Source of the DNA: Candidatus Poribacteria bacterium
GTDB lineage: Bacteria; Poribacteria; WGA-4E; GCA-2687025
Reading direction: 5' to 3'
NCBI GenBank assembly: GCA_028818695.1
Contig: JAPPNK010000025.1
Coordinates: 62,001 to 126,000 of the forward strand
Length of the DNA stretch: 64,000 nucleotides
The position numbers were made by a program, and so were the translations under genes. A model generated the notes under the pieces. It had not been told where the DNA came from, did not search any database, and worked only from the letters and a program-made list of their open reading frames with translations. Positions 51,042 to 60,939 of the stretch are shown in pieces (position 1 is the stretch's first letter; every line of letters starts with the position of its first letter).

Positions 51042-52055
51042 ATGAAATCAGCCCTTCTCGGTTGCGGCGGACGCGCCCGCGGACACGCCGACGCCTATCA
51101 ACATGTAACAAAAGGGGAGCTGGCGGCAGTCTGCGACCTCGACGAACAGCGGCTCCATGGACTGGCCGACCATTTCGGCATCGAGACGCGCTACACGGAC
51201 GTTCATAAGATGCTGGACGAGGTGAAGCCGGATCTGCTGCACATCGTCACGCAGCCGCATCTGCGCGTTCAGCTTCTGACGCTCGCGCATGAGCATAACG
51301 TTCCCGCCGTTCTTGTGGAGAAGCCGATCGCGCTTCAAGGCGAGGATTACAATCAGCTGGTGAAACTGGAAGCTGAATCGGACACGAAGTTTGCGGTCAA
51401 CCATCAGCTCCATTTCCACAAAAAATCGCTGGAGCTCCAAGAAGCGGCGGAGAGCGGCGCCATCGGCGAGCGACGGTTCATTGACGCCAGCGCGCGGCTG
51501 AACCTGGCTGGGCAGGGGACGCACGTTTTGGAGCTGGTCTCCGCTTTCAACTCCAACTCGGCGCCGACATCGGTCTTTGGGCAGGTTTCGGGTGGGGGAG
51601 GCATCGGCGGCGGCGGACATTCCGCCCCCGAGCAGTGCGTCGCGATCATCAACTATGAAAACGGAACGCAGGCGCAGCTGTTGTGCGGCACAAACGCGCG
51701 CCCCATCAACGACGACGGGACGCAGCACATGCACAAGCGCATCGCTGTTTACGGCACAAAAGGCGTCGTCCACTGGACAATGGCGTACTGGGAACGGACG
51801 CTTTCGAACGGCGATCTCGAGCGCGGCGACCACAGCTACTGGGCGGAAGATGTGATCGGCCAGGCGGGGCTGACGGACGCCATGTTTGAATGGGCGGCAG
51901 ACGACGACAAGCCTTGCCCGACAAACCTGTCCAACTCGCTGAGTCAATTCAACATCATTCTCGGCATCTACATGAGCGCGCTGCAGCATCGGCCGATCGA
52001 TCTGCCGGTTGAGCCGGACGAGAATCTGCTGAACCAGCTCAAAGAGCGTCTGTAG
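51042..52055 (+). CDS. Gfo/Idh/MocA-family oxidoreductase
   Basis: A 337-residue NAD(P)-dependent sugar or polyol dehydrogenase. The dinucleotide loop is ALLGCGGRARGHADAY, then AAVCDLDEQRL, DLLHIVTQPHLR and the family hallmark VEKPIAL (Glu-Lys-Pro). The catalytic-domain helix FAVNHQLHFHKKSLELQEA and the Gly/His-rich loop GGGIGGGGHSAPEQC differ from well-known members. There is no TAT or Sec signal, so it is cytoplasmic. A GAAAGG site precedes the ATG. Such dehydrogenases often accompany ThuA proteins, but the ThuA gene here is at 10353 and separate. Confidence 0.9.
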   Translation: MKSALLGCGGRARGHADAYQHVTKGELAAVCDLDEQRLHGLADHFGIETRYTDVHKMLDEVKPDLLHIVTQPHLRVQLLTLAHEHNVPAVLVEKPIALQGEDYNQLVKLEAESDTKFAVNHQLHFHKKSLELQEAAESGAIGERRFIDASARLNLAGQGTHVLELVSAFNSNSAPTSVFGQVSGGGGIGGGGHSAPEQCVAIINYENGTQAQLLCGTNARPINDDGTQHMHKRIAVYGTKGVVHWTMAYWERTLSNGDLERGDHSYWAEDVIGQAGLTDAMFEWAADDDKPCPTNLSNSLSQFNIILGIYMSALQHRPIDLPVEPDENLLNQLKERL

Positions 52056-52072
52056 ATCGAAAGGAGAGCGGA

Positions 52073-52654
52073 ATGAGCGGAAGCCCTGTCCGAGACGCCC
52101 TGCGCAATCGGCGCACCGTCTTTCAGTTTAAGAAGGAATCGATCCCCAGGGACGATCTGCTCAAAATACTGGAGGCAGGCACCTGGGGACCGAACCATCA
52201 TCTGACGCAGCCTTGGCGGTTCACCGTCGTCGGTCCGAAGACGAATGAGATTCTCGCTGAACGGTACCGCGAGATTCAGATGGCGAAGGTGAGGGGGAAG
52301 GTTCCTGTCGATATACTGGCAATCGCGGGGCAAAAAGGGGTGGATAAATGGAAATCGAAACCGACCGTCGTGTTCGTTTCGTGCCGTCAAGAAGGGGACG
52401 AGCAGGAGAAGCGGGAAGATTACGCGGCTGCATGCTGCGCGATGCTTGGGATACAGCTCGCCGCAGCGGAGATTGGCGTCGGCCTTCAGTGGAGCACCGG
52501 CCCGATCACGATGGAAGACGCCGCCTACAAGCTGCTGGGCATCGATCCTGAAAATGAGTACATCATCGGGTTGCTTTACATGGGCTACCCTGAAGAGTTC
52601 AAAGAGCCGACGCCGCGCATGGGCGTTGAAGAGGTGACGCGCTGGACGGATTGA
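52073..52654 (+). CDS. Nitroreductase-family FMN oxidoreductase
   Basis: A 193-residue protein with AAAGGAGAGCGG before the ATG. N-terminal FMN motif (DALRNRRTVFQF), ILEAGTWGPNHHLTQPWRF, a central VFVSCRQ and CCAMLGIQLAAAEIGVGLQWSTG, and LLYMGYPEE near the end fit the two-domain-swapped homodimer family, which reduces nitro groups, quinones or unsaturated bonds using NAD(P)H. The three adjacent Ala/Cys residues (AACCA) in the dimer helix are uncommon. The stop overlaps or abuts the PorU-like gene. Confidence 0.9.
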   Translation: MSGSPVRDALRNRRTVFQFKKESIPRDDLLKILEAGTWGPNHHLTQPWRFTVVGPKTNEILAERYREIQMAKVRGKVPVDILAIAGQKGVDKWKSKPTVVFVSCRQEGDEQEKREDYAAACCAMLGIQLAAAEIGVGLQWSTGPITMEDAAYKLLGIDPENEYIIGLLYMGYPEEFKEPTPRMGVEEVTRWTD

Positions 52655-52662
52655 AGATTGAG

Positions 52663-55600
52663 ATGACGATTCTGCGCCTTTTGGCATGCGCGGTTCTCTC
52701 GGCGGGCGTCAGCGGAGGGGCTGAAGAAAGTCGAGTCGCCGAGCCGGCGATTCAGCTGCTCCACGCGGACGAGTCGGGCGTTACGTTTCGGGTTGAGTTT
52801 CCCGCCGTTGAAGCCGCGCCGCTGGACGAATCGGGGAGCGTTCTGCTCTCTTTCTCAGGGAGTTATCCTATCGGGCGGGTTGGGGAGCCGCAGCTGCCGG
52901 CGTCGTCGGTCGCCCTCGGCGCGCCTCATGACGCGCAGATTCACGTTCGGGCGTCTCCTGGGCATGTGACCGAGCTGAGCGGATGGCGTCCCGCGCCGGT
53001 TCCGCTCGCCGTCAATGAGCGGCCTGTTTATCGAGAAAATGCGGAGGCGTACCGTTCGAACAAGTATCTCCCCGCCCAGTGGGCTGAAATCGTCTCGGAC
53101 GGGCTGATCCGAGATCGGCGCGTCGTTCAGATTGAGATGCGCCCCGTGCGCTTTCAAGCCTCAACAGGGCGGGCGCGGCAATGCGCATCGATGACGGTGC
53201 GCGTCGATTTTATGCGTCCGCCTTCCGCTTCGTTCTCTTTTTCTGGCTCCGCCGCCCCGAAGGCGAGGTATGAATCGCCGACGTTTCAACGCTACTTTGA
53301 ACGGCATCTTCTGAACGAAGAGGCGTCTCGCGCTTGGCGCGCGCCGGCGGCTCCGAACAGCGATGAGGGCGGCGACTCTGAAACGCGGCGATTCGCTGTC
53401 AAGATGCATGTCGCCGAAGAGGGCGTTTGCCGAATCACAGGGGCGCAGCTGCAAGCGTTGGGCGTTGATCTTGACGCGGCGCTGCCGAGCCGTCTCCGCA
53501 TAGAATGGAACGGCAAGGAGCTGCCTGCGTATGTGTCCGGCGCGCAGGACGGGCGTTTTGACCCTGAAGATTATGTCGATTTTTTGGCAACGACGCCCGA
53601 ATCGCATTACTCGCGTTACAATGTGTATTGGCTCATTGCGGGCGAGAGGCGCGGTCTGCGGCCCGCGGAGCTGGAAGGCGCCGTTCAAACCTCGCTAGCG
53701 GCGACGGCTCCGGCGTTTCGCTCCAAGATCAAGCTGGAGGAAAATCTGCTCCATACGCGGCTTCAAGAATCGCCGCCAAAAGCGGAACCGCCCGAAGACC
53801 CGCATACATGGTACGACAACCGCAACCATTGGCTATGGTTCGGCGTCCAAAACGGCTCGATTAACACCATCCCAAATAAAGCGTCGCGCGAGTTTCCGAT
53901 TTACGATCCCGCCAAATCGCTCGATTTTGCCCGTGTAGATGTCGCGTTGCAGGGCGGAACGCCTGTTGAGCATGAAGCGATTGTCATGTTCAACGGCCTC
54001 CTCATCGGGCGGGCGCTGGAGGACTGGTATGATCAGGAGCCGCTTCAAATGGGCAGGACGATCCGCATGGAGCATCTGATCGATCCTGTGGACGGGTTGA
54101 ACACGCTGGAAATCACGCGCGTGGACGACAACGGAGACAGCGGACAGGACGGAGATGTGAGCAACATCGACCTTTACCCCTACCATATGTATGTCGACAG
54201 CCTTGAGATCGAATACACGCGGCTATACCGCGCTGTATCCGACTCTCTCTTTGCGTCGTCGCCTCCTTCTAAGGCGCCTCTTGCAGATCGGCAGCTGCGG
54301 ACGCTTCAATACGACGTCTCCGATTTTTTGAACCCGAACATTGCGGTGTATGAACATGACGGGCTTGGGCTGACGGCGCGGCTTCGGAATGTTGAGACGC
54401 GCTCGGCGCCGCTGGATCAGGAGGCGCGGGAGCGTCTGTTGGCGATTCAAGCCGCGCAGGGAAAAACGGAGCCGCTGCCCGACGCGACCTACGCCGCCCG
54501 TTTTCAGATGCGCGACAACAGGGATTGGAGCTTCATCGCTGTGTCGGACGACGGCGTCATTCAACCCGACCGGCTGGAGTTGGACACACCCTCCAATCTG
54601 AAAGATCCGGCGAACGGCGCCGACTGGATCGTCATCTACCATTCGCGGTATGAGGAGAACGCGCGTCGTCTGCGCGATTGGCGGACGACCGCGAAGGGAG
54701 GCGGACACCGCGCCTTCATGGCGAATATCGACGACATCTACGACGAATTTTCGCATGGCGCCGTCTCGCCGTGGGCGGTCAAGGCGTTTTTGACGCATGC
54801 CTATGTTCACTGGAGCGGCGCGCCTGTCACGCATGTTGTCATTCTGGGAGACGGCACATACGATTTATACGGCGTTGACACGGAACGTTACCCTGAAGCG
54901 CCGGAGTTTTTGGGTTATATTCCGACGCATTATGTGTGGTCGTATTACGGGGAGACGGGGATTGATCACTGGTATGCGACGGTGAGCGGCATTGACGCGC
55001 TGCCCGATCTGTTTCTTGGGCGGATACCGGTTGAAAATCCCGACGAGGCGCGCGCCGCCGTTGAGAAGATCGTCCGCTACGAGGAGCGGCCGCCCAACGG
55101 AACATGGCGGCGGCAGATCATCTCCATCGCGGACGACGATACGACGAATTCGGGCGATTTCATCTTTAAAAAAAGCCTGACCGAGATCAGCCAGAACCAC
55201 ACCCTGCTCGGTTATGTGACGAACAAAATTTTTCTGTCCGACTATTTGGAAGAACACAACGACAACATACCGCAGGCGTCTAGGGCAGCGCGGCGGGCGA
55301 TCATGGACGCGCTCAACCAAGGCGCCGTTATCTCGCAATACGCCGGGCATGGCGGACGGCTTGTCTGGGCGCATGAGATTATCTTTGACAACATCGGCAT
55401 TCGCGGGCTTTCCGAGACGGACCGGCTCTCGCTCATGTTTGTCTTGAGCTGCAACAACGCCTACTTCGACGCGCCCGCCGAGCCGAGCATGGGCGAATTG
55501 CTGATGCGCATCGAAAACAGGGGCATCGTCGGCATGATCGCGGCGACGCGGTACACCTTCGGCGCCGGAAATGATGCGCTCGCCAAGATCATCTTCGACG

Positions 55601-58569
55601 ACATCTTCAAGCGCAATGTGCGGGGCTTTGGCGAAATCGCCTTCAATCCGAAGACGCAGCTGCTGTTGGAACGCAGCCTCGGACATCTGGACGTCATGCA
55701 GCAGTACCTGCTCTTCGGCGATCCAGCGACCCAGCTGTATACGGCGAAATACGAGGCGCATCCGATACTGGAAGCTCGGTCTATTGAGCCGGGCGGAACG
55801 CTGCGCATTCAGCCTGGCAGCGTTCTGAAATCGACCTACGACCCGAAAACGCGCGAGAAAACCTACGCGCCTGTGTCGAGTTTCAACGGGCGGCTCTTTG
55901 CGACAGCGCAATTTGTCGACAAAGAAAGCGGATCGATGATTGAAAAAACGGCGGAAGCGGACGCTGTGAACGGGCGGTACCCCGCCTTGACGCTTCCCGT
56001 GCCGATGAACGCGCAGAAAGGGCGCGCGCAGGTGGAGCTGTACATTCAATCCAGCTCCGATCTAGCCGTTGGAGGCAGCGGATTTGCGGTTTCAGAGCCG
56101 GTCATTGAGGAGATCGACATCGCCGAGAAGGACGGAAATGTTGAGATCGCGCTGAAAGTGACGGACGACGGGGCGGTAGAGAGCGTCGTGTTGGAATGGC
56201 AGCAATATGATGACGAGGATCGCTCAGAGTGGCTCTCGGCGCCGATGGTTCCCGACGCAGAGAAAGGCGCTGGATGGTACCGGCAGAGCCAGACGATACC
56301 GGCTCCGGACGCGGGCGATCGATTTCGTTACAGCGCGGTCGTAACGGACGCGGACGGAAACGAAACGAAGACAGAGACGTTCTCCATCGCGTTCCATTCC
56401 GCTCCCGACTGGAGCGTCGCTATCGATCATGAAACAGGCGATCCGATGATCCGATACGGGTACGACAGCGCGCGCGGATGGGGGTTCCATTTGCGCATTG
56501 AAAACGAGAATGAAGCGCAGGCTGAAACGCCCGTGAAAGTCGTTCTGTATCTTGGAAACCCTGACCTGAACGGGGACGACGCGTCGGACGAGGACGCCAA
56601 AACGATTGGAGAGGCGGTTGTAAAGCCGTCTGAATGGACGCGCCTCAATCCGCTTCTTGACAGCACGGACGGCGAGAATCGGCTCCGCGATCCGAATACG
56701 CCCCTGAATCTGAACTGGACGGCGGAGGCGTTTGCGCCGTACCGGCTGGAGGACGGCGCCTACTGGATCGCCGCATGGACCGACCCGGACGGCGAGACGG
56801 CGGAGACGGAGAACCTGCGTAGGGACAACCTGTCGCATCGGCGTATACAGGTGAACGAAACGCGCCCCGGCGCCTCTCCCGTCGATCTTCAGACGCGGGA
56901 CGGGGCGATAACCGCCACTCTGAGTCGTCAGACGCTGGGCGGCGCCTACACCGCGCGTCTCTCGGCCGAGGAGGCGTCTCTGCCTGCGCAGGCGTCGCTG
57001 ACTCCGCTTCCTTGGCTGAATACGGACGCGGCGGCGCTGACTATAGCGGCTGACGGACTCCCTTCCGACGGCTCGTTGAACGAACCGGCGCCCATTCAGG
57101 TACGCTTCGACCTGGACGCCGTTCGCAGAGCGATTGAGCAGGCGAATAAAGACAAGGAAGATGAAGAGGAGAATGATCTGGACGCGTCTTTGATTAACTT
57201 GCTGACTTCGGCAGGCGTCTATGAATGGCGCCCGCAGTTGGAGCGGTGGAGGCGTCTACGCGACAGCGGCTTCGCCAAAAACGCGCAGCGGCAACCGCAA
57301 ACGTTCGCCGTGTTGGCCGAGCCAACCGCGCCAAAATTTCGAGCTGACGCCAGATGGGTGTTCGACCCCGCCTCCGTGGAGCGCGGGCGGTATTTCGCTT
57401 TCGTTGTGGACGCGAGAACCTACGATCTATACCGCCTAGACCAGAGCAGCAGAACGCTCGAGCGCGTGCTGGAAAGCCAGCAATCGCGCCCCGTCTATGA
57501 GCCGCTGCCGGCCGAGGCGGACCTGCGCTACCCGTATCTTCGAAACGGGCTGTCGGCGCTGCAGTTTGGAGAAGTATGGGAAGCGAACCTGAACTTCACT
57601 CAGACAGGCGAGACGGGGGTTGTGAACGCATATCTTGGAAACTCCGGCGGCGGAGTCGTCCAACCTTCTCTGACGGGGGATGAGATTGAGGAGGATGCGT
57701 GGACGGTTATGTTCATCAGCCGGCGCGAATTTGAGGTGCGCCGCCGATCCCGCCCCGGCGAATCGCCCCGTCTCGGCTCCATTGTTGACGGATGGACAAG
57801 CGCAGATGGAACGCTGCGCATTGAAGCGTTGTCAGGAAAGAAACCGTTTGAGCCGGGCGACGCGATACGGTTTGAGACGCGCCATGTCGGAGCTCTGAAC
57901 GGGACAACGCCGCGGCTTGGAACCTTCGCCGCCTTTTACACCAACGACGAGAGCGCTCCCGAAATCAGCTTTGCGGTTGAGGGACAGGACTTTGCGGACG
58001 GGGACGCCGTCTCTCCGAAGCCGGCAATTGCGCTCGTCGTGTCGGACGACAGCGGGGTTGACCCGTTGGATGTGTCGCTCTCCTTGACCCGCGACGGGCA
58101 GCCCGCCCCGCCGATTGACGCCTCCGATCTGCGGGTTCATGCCGCGCCCGGTTCTAACAAACTTCTCATCAACTACGCGCCGGAGCTGGAGCCTGGAAGC
58201 TACCGACTCAAGGCGTCCGCAGCCGATCTGGACGGGAACGAAGCGAGCAGAGAAATCCGCTTCAACGTTTCGCAGTCTGTCGAGCTCATCAGCGTATTGA
58301 ACTATCCGAACCCGTTTCGAACGGAGACGGACATCGCCGTTGAAGCGGCTGGCGAAATTGAGACGTTGGACATCGCCGTTTATTCGCTTCAGGGGCGTGT
58401 CGTTCGGCGGCTCCAGCATCCGCCGTCGGCAGGTTTTGTTCGCGTCCGCTGGGACGGACGGGACGCGGACGGGCGCGAGGTTGCCAACGGAGTTTATTAC
58501 GCTGTCGTCAAAATGACCGCGCGCGGGGAGACGCGGTCGCAAACCTTGAAGCTGTTGAAACTGAAATAA
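52663..58569 (+). CDS. porU: PorU-like C25 (gingipain-type) cysteine peptidase with FlgD-like C-terminus
   Basis: A 1968-residue exported protein; ATG 52663 gives a signal peptide (LRLLACAVLSAGVSGGA), while TTG 52651 overlapping the upstream TGA is possible. Residues ~40-230 resemble the gingipain propeptide/PorU N-domain. The C25 core has GAPVTHVVILGDGTYDLYG, LFLGRIPVENPDEARAAVEK, the catalytic His896 in SQYAGHGGRLVW and Cys930 in FVLSCNNAYFD. The remainder is several Ig/CARDB-like beta domains. The end is YPNPFRTETDIAVEA and VRWDGRDADGREVANGVYY, a FlgD-Ig/T9SS-type C-terminal domain. PorU is the type IX secretion sortase that removes such C-terminal domains and attaches cargo to the cell surface. 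The porV gene follows after one base. Confidence 0.88.
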   Translation: MTILRLLACAVLSAGVSGGAEESRVAEPAIQLLHADESGVTFRVEFPAVEAAPLDESGSVLLSFSGSYPIGRVGEPQLPASSVALGAPHDAQIHVRASPGHVTELSGWRPAPVPLAVNERPVYRENAEAYRSNKYLPAQWAEIVSDGLIRDRRVVQIEMRPVRFQASTGRARQCASMTVRVDFMRPPSASFSFSGSAAPKARYESPTFQRYFERHLLNEEASRAWRAPAAPNSDEGGDSETRRFAVKMHVAEEGVCRITGAQLQALGVDLDAALPSRLRIEWNGKELPAYVSGAQDGRFDPEDYVDFLATTPESHYSRYNVYWLIAGERRGLRPAELEGAVQTSLAATAPAFRSKIKLEENLLHTRLQESPPKAEPPEDPHTWYDNRNHWLWFGVQNGSINTIPNKASREFPIYDPAKSLDFARVDVALQGGTPVEHEAIVMFNGLLIGRALEDWYDQEPLQMGRTIRMEHLIDPVDGLNTLEITRVDDNGDSGQDGDVSNIDLYPYHMYVDSLEIEYTRLYRAVSDSLFASSPPSKAPLADRQLRTLQYDVSDFLNPNIAVYEHDGLGLTARLRNVETRSAPLDQEARERLLAIQAAQGKTEPLPDATYAARFQMRDNRDWSFIAVSDDGVIQPDRLELDTPSNLKDPANGADWIVIYHSRYEENARRLRDWRTTAKGGGHRAFMANIDDIYDEFSHGAVSPWAVKAFLTHAYVHWSGAPVTHVVILGDGTYDLYGVDTERYPEAPEFLGYIPTHYVWSYYGETGIDHWYATVSGIDALPDLFLGRIPVENPDEARAAVEKIVRYEERPPNGTWRRQIISIADDDTTNSGDFIFKKSLTEISQNHTLLGYVTNKIFLSDYLEEHNDNIPQASRAARRAIMDALNQGAVISQYAGHGGRLVWAHEIIFDNIGIRGLSETDRLSLMFVLSCNNAYFDAPAEPSMGELLMRIENRGIVGMIAATRYTFGAGNDALAKIIFDDIFKRNVRGFGEIAFNPKTQLLLERSLGHLDVMQQYLLFGDPATQLYTAKYEAHPILEARSIEPGGTLRIQPGSVLKSTYDPKTREKTYAPVSSFNGRLFATAQFVDKESGSMIEKTAEADAVNGRYPALTLPVPMNAQKGRAQVELYIQSSSDLAVGGSGFAVSEPVIEEIDIAEKDGNVEIALKVTDDGAVESVVLEWQQYDDEDRSEWLSAPMVPDAEKGAGWYRQSQTIPAPDAGDRFRYSAVVTDADGNETKTETFSIAFHSAPDWSVAIDHETGDPMIRYGYDSARGWGFHLRIENENEAQAETPVKVVLYLGNPDLNGDDASDEDAKTIGEAVVKPSEWTRLNPLLDSTDGENRLRDPNTPLNLNWTAEAFAPYRLEDGAYWIAAWTDPDGETAETENLRRDNLSHRRIQVNETRPGASPVDLQTRDGAITATLSRQTLGGAYTARLSAEEASLPAQASLTPLPWLNTDAAALTIAADGLPSDGSLNEPAPIQVRFDLDAVRRAIEQANKDKEDEEENDLDASLINLLTSAGVYEWRPQLERWRRLRDSGFAKNAQRQPQTFAVLAEPTAPKFRADARWVFDPASVERGRYFAFVVDARTYDLYRLDQSSRTLERVLESQQSRPVYEPLPAEADLRYPYLRNGLSALQFGEVWEANLNFTQTGETGVVNAYLGNSGGGVVQPSLTGDEIEEDAWTVMFISRREFEVRRRSRPGESPRLGSIVDGWTSADGTLRIEALSGKKPFEPGDAIRFETRHVGALNGTTPRLGTFAAFYTNDESAPEISFAVEGQDFADGDAVSPKPAIALVVSDDSGVDPLDVSLSLTRDGQPAPPIDASDLRVHAAPGSNKLLINYAPELEPGSYRLKASAADLDGNEASREIRFNVSQSVELISVLNYPNPFRTETDIAVEAAGEIETLDIAVYSLQGRVVRRLQHPPSAGFVRVRWDGRDADGREVANGVYYAVVKMTARGETRSQTLKLLKLK

Positions 58570-58570
58570 C

Positions 58571-59569
58571 GTGAAGATACGCATCGCCCTTGCTGTCATG
58601 GCTTTCTTGATTTTGCCCCTGCGCCCCTGCGCTGCGGAGCCGTTTGCGGGCGAGTTTTTGACCCTTGGGGCGGGCGCGCGCGCGATCGGGATGGGGGGCG
58701 CCTATTCCGCGCTCGCGGACGACGCCTCCGCCGCATACTGGAACCCCGCCGGCCTCGCCCAAGTGGATCGAACGCAGGCAGCCTTCATGCACTCGACGCT
58801 CCATGGGCTGGACGCCTACGATTATTTCAACGCGGCGCATCCTGTCGGCGGCGGCGTATGGAGCCTCTCATGGCTGCGCGTCGCTATTGACGATATTCGG
58901 CTCACCTCGACGCCGAATTCGCAGCCTGTCAGCTCGGTCAACCGGCCGACGGTTCGGGCGGAAGGGTCCGTGTCGAACAACGCCTTCACGCTTGCATGGG
59001 GGACGCGCGCCTTTGAGAAAGATCGGCTCGCCGCGTATGTCGGTCTTGCCGGGAAGTTCATTTTCATCGCGGCGCCGGAAGGCAACAACGCGTTTGGCGT
59101 CGGGGCGGACGCTGCGGCTCTGGGCGCGTATCGTCTTTCTGACGAAGCCCAGCTGCGCGCCGCCGCGAACCTGCAGGACGCGACCGAGACGAAAATTTAT
59201 TGGAACACCGTCCCGAAGAGCGGCGAATCGTCTCACCGAGACGTTATTGATCAGAACCTGAAACTTGGACTTGCGCTCGCGCATTCCGTTCCGCCGGGGG
59301 AGAATTCGTCCTTTACGATCGCCGCTGAAGTGAACTCAAAATACGATTTTGAGAAAAACTTTGGCGCGGAATGGAACCTCGGCAACGCGCTTGCGCTGCG
59401 CGTCGGATTGATGGAGCGCAAATCTGCCGCCGAGACGCTGCGCGACATCTCCGCCGGCGCCGGCTTCAGGCTTGGATTCACCGGCGGGCAGTCGTTTGCG
59501 GTCGATTACGCCTTCACGAACGGCGAGATCGGCGGCAGCCACAGGCTATCGATCGCCGTCGGGCTGTAA
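58571..59569 (+). CDS. porV: PorV/PorQ-family outer-membrane barrel
   Basis: A 332-residue protein starting at GTG one base after the PorU-like stop; no strong ribosome site, so it is probably coupled. A signal peptide (LAVMAFLILPLRPCAA) precedes the family hallmark FLTLGAGARAIGMGGAYSALADDASAAYWNPAGLAQ (split here for length: ARAIGMGGAYSALADD, then ASAAYWNPAGLA). The rest is a FadL-like barrel ending LSIAVGL. In type IX secretion PorV shuttles cargo from the translocon to PorU. Its last 24 bases overlap the convergent nucleoside hydrolase gene. Confidence 0.88.
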   Translation: MKIRIALAVMAFLILPLRPCAAEPFAGEFLTLGAGARAIGMGGAYSALADDASAAYWNPAGLAQVDRTQAAFMHSTLHGLDAYDYFNAAHPVGGGVWSLSWLRVAIDDIRLTSTPNSQPVSSVNRPTVRAEGSVSNNAFTLAWGTRAFEKDRLAAYVGLAGKFIFIAAPEGNNAFGVGADAAALGAYRLSDEAQLRAAANLQDATETKIYWNTVPKSGESSHRDVIDQNLKLGLALAHSVPPGENSSFTIAAEVNSKYDFEKNFGAEWNLGNALALRVGLMERKSAAETLRDISAGAGFRLGFTGGQSFAVDYAFTNGEIGGSHRLSIAVGL

Positions 59570-60499
59570 ACTTAAGACGCGCGATTTCAACAGGGCGAGA
59601 ATGCGCGCTTCGTCCGCTTCAAACGCGGCGCGCGCGTTCGGAGTTCCGCCCGCCTCATGGTAGGTTCTCCCTAAAGACGCTCCCTCCGCCGTCTCCACCC
59701 GCGCGCAGACATGCTCCAACCGAAACAGGCTCTCGTCTAGGAGATAGGCGATGACGAGAGCGTCATGGACGTGCATGCCGTTGACGCCCGCCGCTTTTTG
59801 TGTGAACGCCAGCAGTTGAGCCGAGATGTCGCGCGTGAAGCGTCCCAGAGAGCCGCGCGCTTCCGCCAGCGTTTGCGGGGTCAGCAGAACAGAGCTTGTC
59901 GCGTCCAGCGGAATGAAGGTCAGCTGCAAGCCCGCCGCCAAAACCTCTTGAAGCGCATGCGGGTCGGCATATACGTTAAATTCTGCCTGCGGCGTGACGT
60001 TGCCCGATGTCCGAAACGCCCCGCCCATGACGACCAGCTCTGCGTATCGGCGCATCTTGCGGGCGTCGGCGCGTACGGCGAGCGCGACGTTGGTGAGCGG
60101 GCCGAGCGCCGCGAGGACGGTCTCTTCGTCTGCCGCGTCTAAGATGAGATCGACCGCATGGCGCTGGTCGAGCGGCGTCTCGGAGGGCGGATAACGCAGG
60201 CTTCCGTTTTGACCGCGCAGCTCGGTCGCGCCGCCGAGGCCGTCTCCGCCATGCACATGTTCCGCTCCGACGCGCGGGCGGGAGAGCGGCTGATCCGCCC
60301 CCTTCGCTACGGGCGGACGGGGCGACGGGTTCAACACATCCAGGATGCGAAGCGCGTTCGCGGCGGCTTTTTCGACAGAGGCGTTGCCGTTCACTGCGCA
60401 GACAGCGACAGGGGAGAGTTCCGGGGAACGAAGCGCCAGCGCGAGAGCTAGGGCGTCGTCCACGCCTGGGTCGGCGTCTATGAGGATGCGGCGGGGCAT
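59546..60499 (-). CDS. Inosine-uridine preferring nucleoside hydrolase
   Basis: A 317-residue enzyme. The calcium-binding N-terminus LIDADPGVDDALALALAL is diagnostic, with VCAVNGNASVEKAAANALRIL, LAALGPLTNVALAVR, ELVVMGGAFRTSGNVTPQAEFNVYADP and VHDALVIAYL (last Ca ligand Asp). It hydrolyses the N-glycosidic bond of ribonucleosides for base salvage. Its C-terminal codons overlap those of porV on the other strand by 24 bases. A fragment of its 5' end is duplicated 661 bases upstream. Confidence 0.92.
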   Translation of the reverse strand: MPRRILIDADPGVDDALALALALRSPELSPVAVCAVNGNASVEKAAANALRILDVLNPSPRPPVAKGADQPLSRPRVGAEHVHGGDGLGGATELRGQNGSLRYPPSETPLDQRHAVDLILDAADEETVLAALGPLTNVALAVRADARKMRRYAELVVMGGAFRTSGNVTPQAEFNVYADPHALQEVLAAGLQLTFIPLDATSSVLLTPQTLAEARGSLGRFTRDISAQLLAFTQKAAGVNGMHVHDALVIAYLLDESLFRLEHVCARVETAEGASLGRTYHEAGGTPNARAAFEADEARILALLKSRVLSLQPDGDR

Positions 60500-60534
60500 G
60501 TGTTATCTTCCACCTTACCGCCAGCGCGTCGCGC

Positions 60535-60939
60535 TTAGAGGTCTTTTTCCAGGTTCTGCAGCATTGCGTCAAATTCGGGTTGGCTTCGTAAGTCGTCCCA
60601 AAGGGCTTCAGATTCCCGCTCAGCCTGCATAATCGGCTCAAAGATTTCTATGTAGAAGTCGGGATTGAGGGAAATAGCCCAGTAAATGTCCTCGTGCGCG
60701 TCGTCTGACTCGCCTCTTTCTCGGTGAAGAAGTCCTTTTAAGAGATATGCTTCGGCGTATTTAGGGCTTATCTCAATTGCTTTCTCAAAACTCTGAATTG
60801 CCTCATCCGACGCGCCGACTCGCCAATACGCGCCTCCCAAGAGTACATAGATCTCCGCGAGCGGCGACAAGTCGTTTCCTTTCCGTGTATGGAGCGCACT
60901 CAAGAAGCCGCGCCCTTCCCATTCGCCTTCAGTGACCAT
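60535..60939 (-). CDS. Tetratricopeptide-repeat protein
   Basis: A 134-residue protein counted from ATG 60939 (a TTG at 60969 would add ten residues). Two TPR units are clear: AEIYVLLGGAYWRVGASDEAIQSFEKAIEISP and KYAEAYLLKGLLHRERGESDDAHEDIYWAISLNP, here quoted by their cores GAYWRVGASDEAI and GLLHRERGESDDA. A helical acidic tail follows (AERESEALWDDLRSQPEFD). There is no signal peptide. TPRs mediate protein contacts; the partner is unknown. The gene lies between the nucleoside hydrolase gene and a broken copy of that gene's 5' end, so it probably entered this position during a rearrangement. Confidence 0.75.
   Translation of the reverse strand: MVTEGEWEGRGFLSALHTRKGNDLSPLAEIYVLLGGAYWRVGASDEAIQSFEKAIEISPKYAEAYLLKGLLHRERGESDDAHEDIYWAISLNPDFYIEIFEPIMQAERESEALWDDLRSQPEFDAMLQNLEKDL

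Noticed and set aside
58868-59284. Long antisense frames within porV, porU, M16 and other genes
   Set aside because: They mirror strongly conserved proteins on the other strand, lack ribosome sites and show Arg-rich shadow composition.
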